From: Deinococcus aquaedulcis
Lineage (GTDB): Bacteria > Deinococcota > Deinococci > Deinococcales > Deinococcaceae
NCBI RefSeq assembly: GCF_019693445.1
Contig: NZ_JAHRBL010000004.1
Location: 224,944 to 288,943 of the forward strand
Length of the DNA: 64,000 nucleotides
Direction: 5' to 3'
Numbering within the stretch: the stretch's first letter is position 1; every line of letters begins with the position of its first letter. The position numbers were made by a program, and so were the translations under genes. Below, in pieces: positions 11,901 through 22,828 of the stretch. The notes beneath the pieces are model-generated. The model ran no database searches, was not told where the DNA came from, and saw only the letters and a program-made list of their open reading frames with translations.

Positions 11901-12374
11901 AAGGCAGGCATGATGGCCCTCACAGGTCCACGGCTGATGGCCGCCAATATTCAGCAGAAGTCACAGGCCTTCCTACAGGCCTTCACGGACCACGGTCTGG
12001 CCGGAGGAATAGGACAGAATGTGGGGTCAGTGGCCGAGGAACTCACAAAGTTCGCCGGATTGAAATTCAGCTTGAATGTGAAAGCCAACTCTGGCAGTAA
12101 AGACGAGCAGACTCGTCGTCAGGCTATTCCCCTGGCTATGGGAAAAACGGCCGATGAGTTTGGAAAAGTCACCACTTATGGTGACGCTGCGCTCCAAAGT
12201 CTTGCTGGCATTCCGCCAGAGCTGCTCGGGAAACCGGGGATGCTGCCGACTGCGATGGGGTTCGACACAGTCCTGAAATATCTTGGAAGCTCACTGGGTA
12301 ACGTTATAGGTGGTGATCTCCACGAGATCACCGAGCCCGATAAACCCGATAAGGAGCAAAAGGGTGTTAAATAG
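8943..12374 (+). CDS. DUF4157 (eCIS-core) polymorphic-toxin-like protein
   Basis: A 1143-residue protein. Residues 1 to about 245 are rich in Gln/Arg with many LQRQ/VQRQ motifs. Residues about 250-330 are a clear DUF4157 domain (NPLPEAIQRHLEQGLNHDL, VRIHDDAEADTLA, NALAFTTGSDIFF, then zinc-protease-like HEVTH at 319-323 and TVQQ). Residues about 395-690 are highly basic Ala/Lys/Arg-rich helices with repeated KALK..AK segments. Residues about 695-735 are hydrophobic, and the remainder is unassigned. DUF4157 marks cargo and accessory proteins of extracellular contractile injection systems, but no sheath, tube or baseplate gene is in the window. The last few hundred bases become less GC-rich. It overlaps the next gene by 11 nt. 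I infer an exported effector; its activity is unknown. Confidence 0.8.
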   Translation: MGERLHRQHPAGPTAARRRVSEVLAPAPDLATLKLQRLAQELRRLNPTSTVVQRQAAGPVLRASGLAQQEVARLAIQRQAVSEQLAALPQVEGVAVQQQAQPVPAKPQSPADWVTVMRHQAQQVEGQALDTRQYAQFTALQRQVANTLVQGFRADRGPAQARYDTYGEHLATLQRHEISAPVSRVVLGLVPAGERLALQRAVDTAAQRYEAEAAVAATLTHRQTLQRQLAELDAEATQPVLQRIQARRGAGNPLPEAIQRHLEQGLNHDLSRVRIHDDAEADTLAKGVNALAFTTGSDIFFQSGKFNPNSQSGLELLAHEVTHTVQQSQGRVGPGVDPDAGLESEARTMGAKLAQGPRFGTQHARHRPGALTQVRSPQPLQRLAEAPTIQRWFNPLDKLKELKKKAKAAVKQVVRTVTNPAARKAALNTLKRKLPAPIRATIKKAAKKVGGVRAGLGKGMAAARGAVKRAGETLGKRLPRAAQLLSSVGQLSKKARAAVSQVATRVGRTARQLGTAKGRAQLVKQAKAGLHRTLRAAAKSLPAPAQKALKGLAKTGRAAVQNLQNLGLSAAKFATDPAYRGKALKRLAQTPMVKQIAQVGGNIHRFTTDKAYRGEQLARMAQAGKRITMPLQQLAGSIGKLGKDAVVAVVQKSKQAMTWANAKWEQVKKSQVGQAVAGAWKWVRSPEGAAILAKFGASIAVGVGVVAVIGTGGAALPLVLAAAGMASGVAGSLAETAVLKSASPENYKNRKWSTGITASTLAVDGLLGAFLGPAARVVGGGVARGVGSALKYVGGAGQVVGKVAGAGWQGVRSTAARLAGNRAARVGNQASSIRQEIAQVWQATRQGVQQYNQNIVASVRAGVRHDMLGNAGWRGIGQRDVGTLLAGTDVLRQSVNRVARAQVKAELNRPMGLILARHRLNMPGASAKKIRQALFNELKANPQEDLIAAAWKANPQLRRAAYSAARGSMWQQVRQGFVGNATTVGGKAGMMALTGPRLMAANIQQKSQAFLQAFTDHGLAGGIGQNVGSVAEELTKFAGLKFSLNVKANSGSKDEQTRRQAIPLAMGKTADEFGKVTTYGDAALQSLAGIPPELLGKPGMLPTAMGFDTVLKYLGSSLGNVIGGDLHEITEPDKPDKEQKGVK

Positions 12375-13260
12375 GCTATTTAGGGGTCTGCTTGCGCAAC
12401 CTAAAGACTTACCAAGCCAGTTTTTAGGAGAATCTATTTTCATATTAAAAGAATACCTTTTAGAAAGGGGTATTCAAAGCAGCGTTAGTAACAATGTTAT
12501 GAAGATTATCTACGATGGATTGGATATCTATTGTGAGCCCAACGGAAAAGGAATTCTGAATTTTAGAATACCGTGTCATGCAAGTGATACGTCAATAGAC
12601 AATATGCCAGAATGGGATATTTATTTCTCTCCGCTAAGAATAAATGAAGCTATCTATATACAGAGGGGAATATCTTTATGGCATCAAGGTGTTCCTATGG
12701 AAATCTTAGATGCATTGTTCTCTCAAATAAATCTAGTCCTATTAAAAAAGCCCCCTTTGACATCCGTGGGCAGATTTCGTTCATACATTAATGGAAAGAC
12801 CAAGCTGTACTCCTGGCAGGCGTTCAAACACTTTATGGCGGAAATAAAGGGCGACAGGATAACATCAGAGGATCAAAAGTATGTCTCCTTCGACACGGGT
12901 GGTTTACCACTCGGCATACAGAAGACTCTAGACGCTGAGTCCGTCATCATCTCCTACGACTTACGGGACTACGAAGGGCTCTATGACCAGCACCGCGAGC
13001 AGATTCTCGACCTCATCAATTCCGTCGCCCTGCGGCACCGGCAGATCTGCTTCCTGATTGACCGCGAGCGCCTCTTGATCTGCAACAAGTTTTACGTCTC
13101 GCCAGAAACCGACGCCTTGAACCTGTTTACCGCGCAGCTGCAGGCCATCCACGACGCCCTGCTGGACTACCTGACCACCGTGCAGGAAGCCCCGGAAACC
13201 GCGTGGCTGCGCGAGGCCAGAGCGGCCTACCTGCGCCAGCAGCCACGCCCCCAGGCATAA
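12364..13260 (+). CDS. hypothetical mosaic protein, candidate partner/immunity of the DUF4157 gene
   Basis: A 298-residue protein of unknown family. The GTG at 12364 is chosen because AAGGAG (12351-12356) lies 7 nt before it; it overlaps the upstream stop by 11 nt, so the two are translationally coupled. The first 200 or so codons are strikingly AT-rich (many ATA, AAA and TTA codons). The last 100 return to GC-rich host-like usage (from about 12950). No signal peptide or membrane segment is visible. Position after a toxin-like gene suggests an immunity or chaperone role; this is inference only. Confidence 0.72.
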   Translation: MLNRLFRGLLAQPKDLPSQFLGESIFILKEYLLERGIQSSVSNNVMKIIYDGLDIYCEPNGKGILNFRIPCHASDTSIDNMPEWDIYFSPLRINEAIYIQRGISLWHQGVPMEILDALFSQINLVLLKKPPLTSVGRFRSYINGKTKLYSWQAFKHFMAEIKGDRITSEDQKYVSFDTGGLPLGIQKTLDAESVIISYDLRDYEGLYDQHREQILDLINSVALRHRQICFLIDRERLLICNKFYVSPETDALNLFTAQLQAIHDALLDYLTTVQEAPETAWLREARAAYLRQQPRPQA

Positions 13261-13285
13261 CCCCTTCACCCTCTCAGGAGCCCCC

Positions 13286-13576
13286 ATGACCCAAGTGAAA
13301 TTTGGCCGCCACCTCAACGAAAAGCCGCCCTTCGCGATCAACGACCTGACCTTTTCGGGCCTGCCGCTGTCGCTGGCTGAAGAACGGCGGCTGGCGGCAG
13401 CTGGCGACGACGCCCCCGAAACCGAGCTGATGAACGCTGTGCTGGGCGCCCTGGCCGAGGTGCTGAACGCCCGTGCCCAGGGCCGGCATGTGGACGCTGG
13501 GTGGCTGACGGAGAACCTGGCCCCGGCCGATGTGGAAGGCATTCTGGACTACCTGCGCACCGGCACGGCGTCCTGA
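13286..13576 (+). CDS. small hypothetical protein
   Basis: A 96-residue acidic, helical protein (FSGLPLSLAEERRLAAAG, then a long helix). CAGGAG lies 6-7 nt before the ATG, and the gap from the previous gene is only 25 nt, so it is probably the third gene of the DUF4157 operon. A strong terminator follows. The general character recalls small phage tail-assembly proteins, but I see no motif that proves it. Confidence 0.65.
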   Translation: MTQVKFGRHLNEKPPFAINDLTFSGLPLSLAEERRLAAAGDDAPETELMNAVLGALAEVLNARAQGRHVDAGWLTENLAPADVEGILDYLRTGTAS

Positions 13577-13582
13577 ACGGCA

Positions 13583-13630
13583 AAGGGAGAGCGGCGAGGG
13601 ATGCCACTTGGGCCCTCGCCGCTCTCCCTT
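13583..13630. terminator. strong bidirectional hairpin terminator
   Basis: An 18-bp perfect stem (AAGGGAGAGCGGCGAGGG against CCCTCGCCGCTCTCCCTT) with a 12-nt loop, between convergent genes. It serves the DUF4157 operon and the alpha-amylase gene. Confidence 0.85.
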
Positions 13631-13643
13631 CTAAGCAGATGGT

Positions 13644-16706
<3,063 letters not shown>

Positions 16707-16725
16707 GTGTCTCAACATTGAATGA

Positions 16726-16737
16726 GGAAGCGCTTCC
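16726..16737. promoter_or_regulatory. LacI-family operator-like palindrome
   Basis: The perfect palindrome GGAAGCGCTTCC stands 20-31 bp before the amylase start. The central GCGC and the half-site type fit LacI/CcpA/MalR-class operators. It differs from the TGTAA.CGGTTACA sites next to malR, so a different regulator or a relaxed site may be involved. Confidence 0.6.
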
Positions 16738-16931
16738 GAAAGTCAATGGGCTGATGTTAGACGACCCTTGAATCTGGACAGCTGCGGTGACCTGGGAGGC
16801 GGCCTGGGCTGCGTGGCTGATGACAAAAGGAGGGTGGCTTTATGACAGGTGGCCGTTCAGTCACCCGGTGTGCTCGCCCAGCGGGTTCCCGGATTGCACC
16901 CGGTCTGACGGTCACGGCGCGCGCGCTTTTC

Positions 16932-16937
16932 TACGCT
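16932..16937 (+). promoter_or_regulatory. -10 box of the DUF427 gene
   Basis: TACGCT, exactly 7 nt before the ATG at 16945. Confidence 0.55.
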
Positions 16938-16944
16938 GGGCCGC

Positions 16945-17229
16945 ATGAAAGCCATGTGGAACGGCGCGGTGATCGCCCAGTCGAATGACACGGTGGTGGT
17001 GGAAGGCAACCATTACTTTCCGGCCGACAGCGTGCGGGCCGAGTACCTGAGGCCCAGCGCGACCCGGACCACCTGCCCCTGGAAAGGCGAGGCCAGCTAC
17101 CACAGCCTCTCGGTGGACGGCCAGGAAAACCCCGACGCCGCGTGGTTTTACCCCGCCCCCAAGGATGCCGCCCGCCAGATTCAGGGCCGCGTGGCGTTCT
17201 GGAAGGGCGTGCAGGTGACCGAAGACTGA
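16945..17229 (+). CDS. DUF427 domain protein
   Basis: A 94-residue single-domain DUF427 protein. Seen: MKAMWNGAVIAQSNDTVVVEGNHYFP, the conserved TTCPWKGEASYHSL with CPWKG, and AAWFYPAPKDAA. The family is widespread, small and soluble with a beta-rich fold; its biochemical role is not established. Length is typical. Leaderless start as judged from the -10 box. Confidence 0.85.
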   Translation: MKAMWNGAVIAQSNDTVVVEGNHYFPADSVRAEYLRPSATRTTCPWKGEASYHSLSVDGQENPDAAWFYPAPKDAARQIQGRVAFWKGVQVTED

Positions 17230-17330
17230 ACAGAGCGTTTACGGGGTGGTCTATCCCAAGGTCCTGGGGCCGCGTGGGCTGTGCTGGAGGCCCTGGGTGG
17301 AACAGGCCGCCACTGTGAACAACAACAGAG

Positions 17331-17374
17331 CGGGTGCAGGGGAGAGGGAAACTCTCCTTCTCCACCTGCCCGCG
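17331..17374 (-). terminator. hairpin after the BsuPI-domain gene
   Basis: GCGGG-TGCAGG and GGAGAG pair with CTCTCC and CCTGCCCGC in an interrupted stem just beyond the minus-strand stop at 17383. Confidence 0.45.
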
Positions 17375-17382
17375 CCTTTGCC

Positions 17383-17958
17383 TTACCGCTCCAGGGTGAC
17401 GGTAAAGGGCTCGGCGGCGATGCGCACGCCCGCGCCGCTGAACACCGCGCGGATGGTGTACTCGCCAGCGGGCAGGGCGCGGCCCTGGCTGTCGCGGCCG
17501 TCCCAGCGGATCGTCTGCACGTCCATCGTTTCGCCCGGGCCCACCTCGGTCACCACAATCTGCATGGTGCACACCGTGTCGCGGGGGTTGCCGCGCACCA
17601 CCTGTCCGGCGGCGTTCAGCACCTCAAAACGCACGTCGCAGGCGCCGTGTTCCAGGCGAATGGGCTGCTCGCCCTGGTTGCTCAGGTCAAAGGTCCAGGT
17701 GGTGGCTTCGCCCACCTTCAGGCTACCGGGGCCGTTCAGGGTGGCCTGGTGGGGAATGTCCAGGGCCTCGCCTGCGGTGGGCAGGGTAGTGGCCCCTGCC
17801 CCTGGCGTTGCGGTACCCGGCGCGGCTGGCGTGGTGGGGGCCGGGGCCGCCGGGGCCGACTGGCCCGGGGGCAGCGCCGGAATGTTGAAGATGCTCACCT
17901 GGGCGTGCGCCAGGGACATGCCCAGCAGGGCGGCTGTCAGCAGCAGACGTGGGGTCAT
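17383..17958 (-). CDS. secreted BsuPI-type (proteinase-inhibitor-like) domain protein
   Basis: A 191-residue exported protein. Residues 1-20 are a signal peptide (LLLTAALLGMSLAHA, cleavage after AHA). Residues 25-65 are a Pro/Ala/Thr-rich linker. Residues 75-191 are an immunoglobulin-like beta domain resembling the intracellular proteinase inhibitor BsuPI family (WTFDLSNQGEQPIRL, CDVRFEVLNAAGQVV, IRWDGRDSQGRALPAGEYTI). Two Cys residues could form a disulphide. Whether it inhibits a protease is not shown by sequence. Next to another exported protein gene on the same strand. Confidence 0.78.
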   Translation of the reverse strand: MTPRLLLTAALLGMSLAHAQVSIFNIPALPPGQSAPAAPAPTTPAAPGTATPGAGATTLPTAGEALDIPHQATLNGPGSLKVGEATTWTFDLSNQGEQPIRLEHGACDVRFEVLNAAGQVVRGNPRDTVCTMQIVVTEVGPGETMDVQTIRWDGRDSQGRALPAGEYTIRAVFSGAGVRIAAEPFTVTLER

Positions 17959-18043
17959 GGTTCCACTCTGAGCCTGTGGGCCTGACGCTGCGTGAGCCCT
18001 GCTGAAGAAAGCGTGAGGGTTTTGCCCCTGCGCCCAGTCCCCC

Positions 18044-19507
18044 CTAGCGCAGCAGGTCCAGCAGGGCGCTGTAGAGGCCAATAAACTGGTCGTCGTCCAG
18101 CGCCTCGGTATGGTTCCAGGTGGCGGCCACGCAGTACGTACGCCCGGCCGCCGTGGTCACCTGCGTGGTCAGATTCAGTACACCGGGCTCGCTGCCGCCC
18201 TTGTAGCTGACGGTCTTGAAGGTGCCGGGCTGGGCCACGCCGGGGTTCAGCTGCGTGGCGGGCAGGGCGGCCACTTCGGCCATCAGGGCACACAGGCGCG
18301 GGGCACTCACGAACCATTCCACGTCCAGGGCCTGGGGGCCGTCCGGCCAGGTTTCGGGGGCGGGCAGGGGCAGCGCGTCGGTCCGGGCCAGCACCGCCCG
18401 GCGGGCCTGCTCATTCAGGCCAGCGGCGCGGTAGTCGCGCAGCAGTTCGGCGTTGGCGGGGTTTTTCAGGATGAACGCTTCACGGGTGCTGACCATCACG
18501 CGCACGCCCAGGCGCCGCTCCACGCCGTCGCGGCCCACCGCCCGCAGCAGCAGGTCGGTGGCGGTGTTGTCACTCACCGAGATCATCTGCGCGGCCAATT
18601 CCTGCAGGGTCAGGCGGCGGCCCGCAGGGACTTTCTCCAGCGCGGCGCTGGAGAACACCCGGTCGGCGTCTTGCAGGGTCACCTCGTCGGTCCACTTCAG
18701 GCGCCCGGCCTGCACCTGCGCCTGCAACTCGCCCAGCACGGCCAGCTTGAACGCCGAGGCCACCGCCAGCGGCCGGCCCGCGTTCAGGCTGAGGCGGGCC
18801 GGGCCGCCCACCTCCTGCACCAGCACACTCACCTGCCCGGGAAGGGCCGCAAAGGCGGCGCGGGCCTCGTCCAGGGTGGTGACCTTCACCTCGGGGCGCG
18901 GCGGGGCGATTAGCAGCCCCTCAATGCGGCCCTGGTCGTCCAGCGCCAGGGCGCGCACCTGCACCGTGCCGTTCGAGAAGGTCAGCGTGGCGCCCTCGCC
19001 GGCCAGGGCGACGGTCTGCAAGGTGCCGAACTGGGCGCGGAGGCTGTCCAGCAGGGCGCTCAGCTGGGCAGGGGGCACGGCCTGCAGAAATTCGGGCGTG
19101 AACAGGGCGGGGTCCAACGGCGTGACGAACAGGGCGCGCAGCACCGCTTCCCGCTGGGCGGTTACGCTGTCTGGGGTGGGCGAGCTGAAGCGCAGCGCCA
19201 CAATCCGGCCCTGGGCATCCAGCGACAGGGCCGACACGATCAGCTCGCCGCGCTCGAACACGGCGCGCAGGGTGCCGCCCTGGTCGTGCAGGCGCTGGAA
19301 GCTGCCCAGCTCGCGGCGGATGTTCTCCAGCCCCGCCTTCAGCGTGGCCAGTGGCACCTGCGCCAGAAAGCTGGGGGCGAAGTCGCTTTCCTGTGCCTGC
19401 CCGCTCAGCACGCGGGTCACGGCCTGGGCCGGGGTGGGGGCCTGGGCGGCCACGGCGCCAGAGAGCGAGAGAGTCAGGGCGGCGGGGACGATGGAAAGAA
19501 AGCGCAT
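18044..19507 (-). CDS. secreted class A beta-lactamase-fold serine hydrolase
   Basis: A 487-residue exported protein. Signal peptide 1-21; two tandem copies of a domain of about 68 residues (43-110 and 136-202, each ending in [15 protein letters not shown] strands); then a class A beta-lactamase/penicillin-binding fold from about 208. Catalytic motifs are intact: S251-A-F-K254, S312-D-N314 and K436-G-G. The family includes beta-lactamases and D,D-peptidase-like proteins. The N-terminal repeats (DUF3887-like) are typical of non-resistance members, so antibiotic hydrolysis is not assumed. Start MRFLSIV. Confidence 0.85.
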   Translation of the reverse strand: MRFLSIVPAALTLSLSGAVAAQAPTPAQAVTRVLSGQAQESDFAPSFLAQVPLATLKAGLENIRRELGSFQRLHDQGGTLRAVFERGELIVSALSLDAQGRIVALRFSSPTPDSVTAQREAVLRALFVTPLDPALFTPEFLQAVPPAQLSALLDSLRAQFGTLQTVALAGEGATLTFSNGTVQVRALALDDQGRIEGLLIAPPRPEVKVTTLDEARAAFAALPGQVSVLVQEVGGPARLSLNAGRPLAVASAFKLAVLGELQAQVQAGRLKWTDEVTLQDADRVFSSAALEKVPAGRRLTLQELAAQMISVSDNTATDLLLRAVGRDGVERRLGVRVMVSTREAFILKNPANAELLRDYRAAGLNEQARRAVLARTDALPLPAPETWPDGPQALDVEWFVSAPRLCALMAEVAALPATQLNPGVAQPGTFKTVSYKGGSEPGVLNLTTQVTTAAGRTYCVAATWNHTEALDDDQFIGLYSALLDLLR

Positions 19508-19582
19508 GTCAGGAGCTACGCGGGGGTGCGCGGCCGGGTTCCAGACCCTGTGGCCCGCCCCCAGCCGCCCCGGACCCTGCTT

Positions 19583-19588
19583 TATACT
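19583..19588 (+). promoter_or_regulatory. -10 box of gatC
   Basis: TATACT, 7 nt before the ATG at 19596. Leaderless gatC-serS transcript expected. Confidence 0.6.
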
Positions 19589-19595
19589 TCGCGGC

Positions 19596-19889
19596 ATGAT
19601 TGACGCGGCCCAGATTTCTCATCTTGCGCAGCTGGCGCGGCTGCACCTGACCCCGGAGGAACGCGCAGCGATGGCGGACGACCTGGGGCGCGTGCTGGGG
19701 TACTTCGAGCAGCTGAACGAACTGGACACAGAGGGCGTGGCGGAGATGCAGCGCCCCGTGGCCCTGGTGAACGTGCTGCGGGACGACGTGCCCGGCGAGG
19801 TCTTCCCCCCCGAGGTCGTCATGGCCCTGGCCCCCGAGCACCTGCCCGACGGCCACATTCGCGTGCCGCGCACCGTGGAGCAGGACTGA
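19596..19889 (+). CDS. gatC: Asp/Glu-tRNA amidotransferase subunit C
   Basis: A 97-residue GatC, the small helical subunit that clamps GatA and GatB together in the tRNA-dependent amidotransferase. Seen: [14 protein letters not shown] at the N terminus, [16 protein letters not shown] in the middle and LRDDVPG near the C terminus, in family order and at family length. serS follows 70 bp later, so the two translation genes are probably co-transcribed. Confidence 0.95.
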   Translation: MIDAAQISHLAQLARLHLTPEERAAMADDLGRVLGYFEQLNELDTEGVAEMQRPVALVNVLRDDVPGEVFPPEVVMALAPEHLPDGHIRVPRTVEQD

Positions 19890-19959
19890 TGCGGGGCCTT
19901 CAGCTCAGGGGCGGCCCCTCGCTGGACTTGCCGCTCACAGAGTGCCGGGGGGCGCAGTA

Positions 19960-21243
19960 ATGCTGGACCTGAAATTTATCCGTGAACACGCTGGCACCGT
20001 CAAGCACGCCGTGCAGGTCAAGGGCCTGAGCCTGGATATTGACGAGGTGCTGCGCCTGGACCGCGAACTGGTGGAACTCAAGCAGCGCGTGGAGGCCATG
20101 CAGGCCGAGCGTAATGCCAACGCCAAGCTGGTGCCCAAGGCCAGCCCCGAAGAGCGCCCGGCCCTGATTCAGAAGGGCAAGGATCTGGCTGAGGAAATCA
20201 AGGCCCTGGAACCCGCCTTGCGCGCCCACGAGGACAGCCTGAAACAGTTGCTGCTGCGCGTGCCCAACATTCCGCACCCCAGCGTGCCGGTAGGCAAGGA
20301 CGACAGCGAGAACGTGGAACTGCGCCGCGAAGGCACCCTGCCCGCCTTTGCCTACCCGCCGCTGGACCATGTGGAACTGCTGGAACGGCAGGGCTGGAGC
20401 GACCCCGAACGCGTGGCCCGGGTGTCGGGCAGCCGCAGTTATCTGCTGAAAGGCGAGGCCGTGATGCTGGAAATGGCCGTGCTGACCTTCGCCCTGGATT
20501 TCCTGGCGGGGCGCGGCTTTACGCCCCTGTCCACCACCGCGCTGGCCCGCCCCGACGCCTTTGTGGGCAGCGGGCACTTCCCGGGCGGCGAGGATCAGGT
20601 GTACAAGGTTGAGGGTGACGAGCTGATGCTGGCGGGCACCGCCGAGGTGCCGGTGAACAGCCTGTACGCGGGCGAGCAACTGGCGGCCGAGGCGCTGCCG
20701 ATCACCTACGCGGCGATCAGCGCGGCCTTCCGCAGCGAGGCGGGGTCGGCAGGGCGCGACGTGCGCGGGCTGATTCGCGTGCACGAGTTCCGCAAGGTGG
20801 AGCAGTACGTGCTCTGCCGCGCCGACGAGGCCGAGGGCCTGCGCTGGTTCCAGACCATCCTGGGGAACGCCGAAGCCCTGCTGCAGGCCCTGGAACTGCC
20901 CTACCGCGTGGTGCAGAACTGCACGGGCGACATGGGGGCCGGCAAGGTGCTCATGTACGACCTGGAAACCTGGGTGCCCAGCGAAGGGCTGTACCGCGAA
21001 ACGCATTCGTGCTCGTACTTGGGCGACTGGCAGGCGCGGCGCACCGGCCTGCGCTACCGCGACGAACACGGCAAGCTGCTGTACGCCCACACCCTGAACA
21101 ACACCGGCATTGCGGTGCCGCGCATTCTGGTGCCCCTGCTGGAAAACCACCAGCAGGCCGACGGCACGGTCCGCGTGCCCGAAGCCCTGCGCCCGTATCT
21201 GGGGGGCAAGGCGGTGCTGGGGCGGGCGGTGAGAGAGGGGTGA
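19960..21243 (+). CDS. serS: seryl-tRNA synthetase
   Basis: A 427-residue class II synthetase charging tRNA(Ser). The N-terminal coiled-coil arm (about 25-105, Glu/Lys-rich helices) binds the long variable arm of the tRNA. Class II motif 2 is seen as FRSEAGSAGRDVRGLIRVHEF, and motif 3 in the C-terminal part near TGLRYRDEHGK and NTGIAVPRILVPLLEN. The start MLDLKFIREH is the standard one; six earlier codons in frame are ignored. A terminator with six T residues follows. Confidence 0.97.
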   Translation: MLDLKFIREHAGTVKHAVQVKGLSLDIDEVLRLDRELVELKQRVEAMQAERNANAKLVPKASPEERPALIQKGKDLAEEIKALEPALRAHEDSLKQLLLRVPNIPHPSVPVGKDDSENVELRREGTLPAFAYPPLDHVELLERQGWSDPERVARVSGSRSYLLKGEAVMLEMAVLTFALDFLAGRGFTPLSTTALARPDAFVGSGHFPGGEDQVYKVEGDELMLAGTAEVPVNSLYAGEQLAAEALPITYAAISAAFRSEAGSAGRDVRGLIRVHEFRKVEQYVLCRADEAEGLRWFQTILGNAEALLQALELPYRVVQNCTGDMGAGKVLMYDLETWVPSEGLYRETHSCSYLGDWQARRTGLRYRDEHGKLLYAHTLNNTGIAVPRILVPLLENHQQADGTVRVPEALRPYLGGKAVLGRAVREG

Positions 21244-21258
21244 TGGTTGATAGAGAAA

Positions 21259-21289
21259 GGCAGATGGCTTGCGGGCTGTCTGCTTTTTT
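21259..21289 (+). terminator. serS terminator
   Basis: GGCAGATGGC pairs with GCTGTCTGC (two weak pairs), followed by TTTTTT at 21284-21289. A GGCAGAT unit like those at 55823-55838 forms the left arm. Confidence 0.7.
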
Positions 21290-21315
21290 GTGTGGCTGGC
21301 CGGGGGCGCTGGCTT

Positions 21316-21343
21316 GCTCATGGCCCATAGCTCATGGCCCAGA
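21316..21343. repeat. 14-mer tandem repeat GCTCATGGCCCA
   Basis: Two near-identical 14-mers, GCTCATGGCCCATA and GCTCATGGCCCAGA. Related in content to the inverse of the TGAGCCA array at 23531. Confidence 0.5.
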
Positions 21344-21349
21344 GCCTCT

Positions 21350-21793
21350 TTAGCCTTGCTCTGGCCCGCTCGCCGCTGTGTCCCCACTCAGAGCGCCTTG
21401 CTCCCGTTCCTGACCCAACAGGTACAGTTCCAGAATCTGCACCGCTGCGGCCTCGTCCTCATCGGCGGCGCCCAGGTCGCGGGCGCGGCGGGTGGTAAAG
21501 CGTTCGTCCTGGTAGGCCACGCGGTAGCCGCGTTCCTGCAGCACACGGCCAAAGGCGCGCACGCGGTCAGCGGCGGGGCTGGGGGCGCCGTCGGTGCGCA
21601 GGGGCAGGCCCAGCAGCAGCAGCGTGGCGCCGGTGTCCTCGACTTTCAGGCGCACGGCCTTCAGGTCCAGCGGCAGGCGCTTGCGGTCCACGCTGCCGCG
21701 CCCAAAGGCCAGTCGCCCGGCGCTCACCGCGAAGCCAATGCGCGACTTGCTGACATCCAGGGCCAGAACCACGGGCGGCGCGGGATCACTCAC
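21350..21793 (-). CDS. ruvX: Holliday-junction resolvase-like protein YqgF/RuvX
   Basis: A 147-residue RNase H-fold protein of the YqgF/RuvX family, linked to pre-16S rRNA 5'-end maturation and a putative Holliday-junction nuclease. Seen: VLALDVSKSRIGFAVS (first acidic residue and RIG), LLLGLPLRTDG, and YQDERFTTRRA with a downstream Asp/Glu patch (AADEDEAAAVQIL). The GTG at 21793 is chosen because a TACACT -10 box lies exactly 7 nt before it. Divergent from the enoyl-CoA hydratase gene with 46 bp between starts, so the promoters nearly touch. Confidence 0.88.
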   Translation of the reverse strand: MSDPAPPVVLALDVSKSRIGFAVSAGRLAFGRGSVDRKRLPLDLKAVRLKVEDTGATLLLLGLPLRTDGAPSPAADRVRAFGRVLQERGYRVAYQDERFTTRRARDLGAADEDEAAAVQILELYLLGQEREQGALSGDTAASGPEQG

Positions 21794-21800
21794 GGCCCGG

Positions 21801-21806
21801 AGTGTA
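21801..21806 (-). promoter_or_regulatory. -10 box of ruvX
   Basis: TACACT on the minus strand, 7 nt before the GTG start; it decides that start. Confidence 0.55.
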
Positions 21807-21826
21807 GCAGGGTGCCCTTCGGGCGT

Positions 21827-21832
21827 TACCCT
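21827..21832 (+). promoter_or_regulatory. -10 box of the enoyl-CoA hydratase gene
   Basis: TACCCT, 7 nt before the ATG at 21840, about 20 bp from the divergent ruvX -10 box. Confidence 0.55.
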
Positions 21833-21839
21833 GGGGCCC

Positions 21840-22628
<789 letters not shown>

Positions 22629-22784
22629 GGGCAGGGGAGGAGGTTAGGGGCTGCTGCACGCCTGGGCTGAAGAGAGAAGGGGGACGTTCGGCCCGGCCAA
22701 AACGACAGAGCCGCCCTGAACCACAGAAGGGCCTGCATCAGAGTTTTCCCCACTGCTCGACCCCTCGGCCCACCTTCATGCCAC

Positions 22785-22816
22785 AAAAAACCCAGACGCC
22801 CCTTTGGACGCCTGGG
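22785..22816 (-). terminator. rho-independent terminator
   Basis: On the minus strand GCCCAGGCGTCC pairs with GGCGTCTGGG and is followed by TTTTTT (A-run 22785-22790 on the plus strand). It ends the transcript of the gene at 22829-23449. Confidence 0.85.
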
Positions 22817-22828
22817 CTCCTTCTTCCC

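Noticed and set aside
18044..19507. Antibiotic-resistance beta-lactamase
   Set aside because: The catalytic motifs fit the fold, but the tandem N-terminal domains and overall length are those of general serine hydrolases, so resistance is not claimed.
19890..19959. T-box or other tRNA-sensing leader before serS
   Set aside because: Only 70 bp, no T-box sequence, and serS appears to be co-transcribed with gatC.
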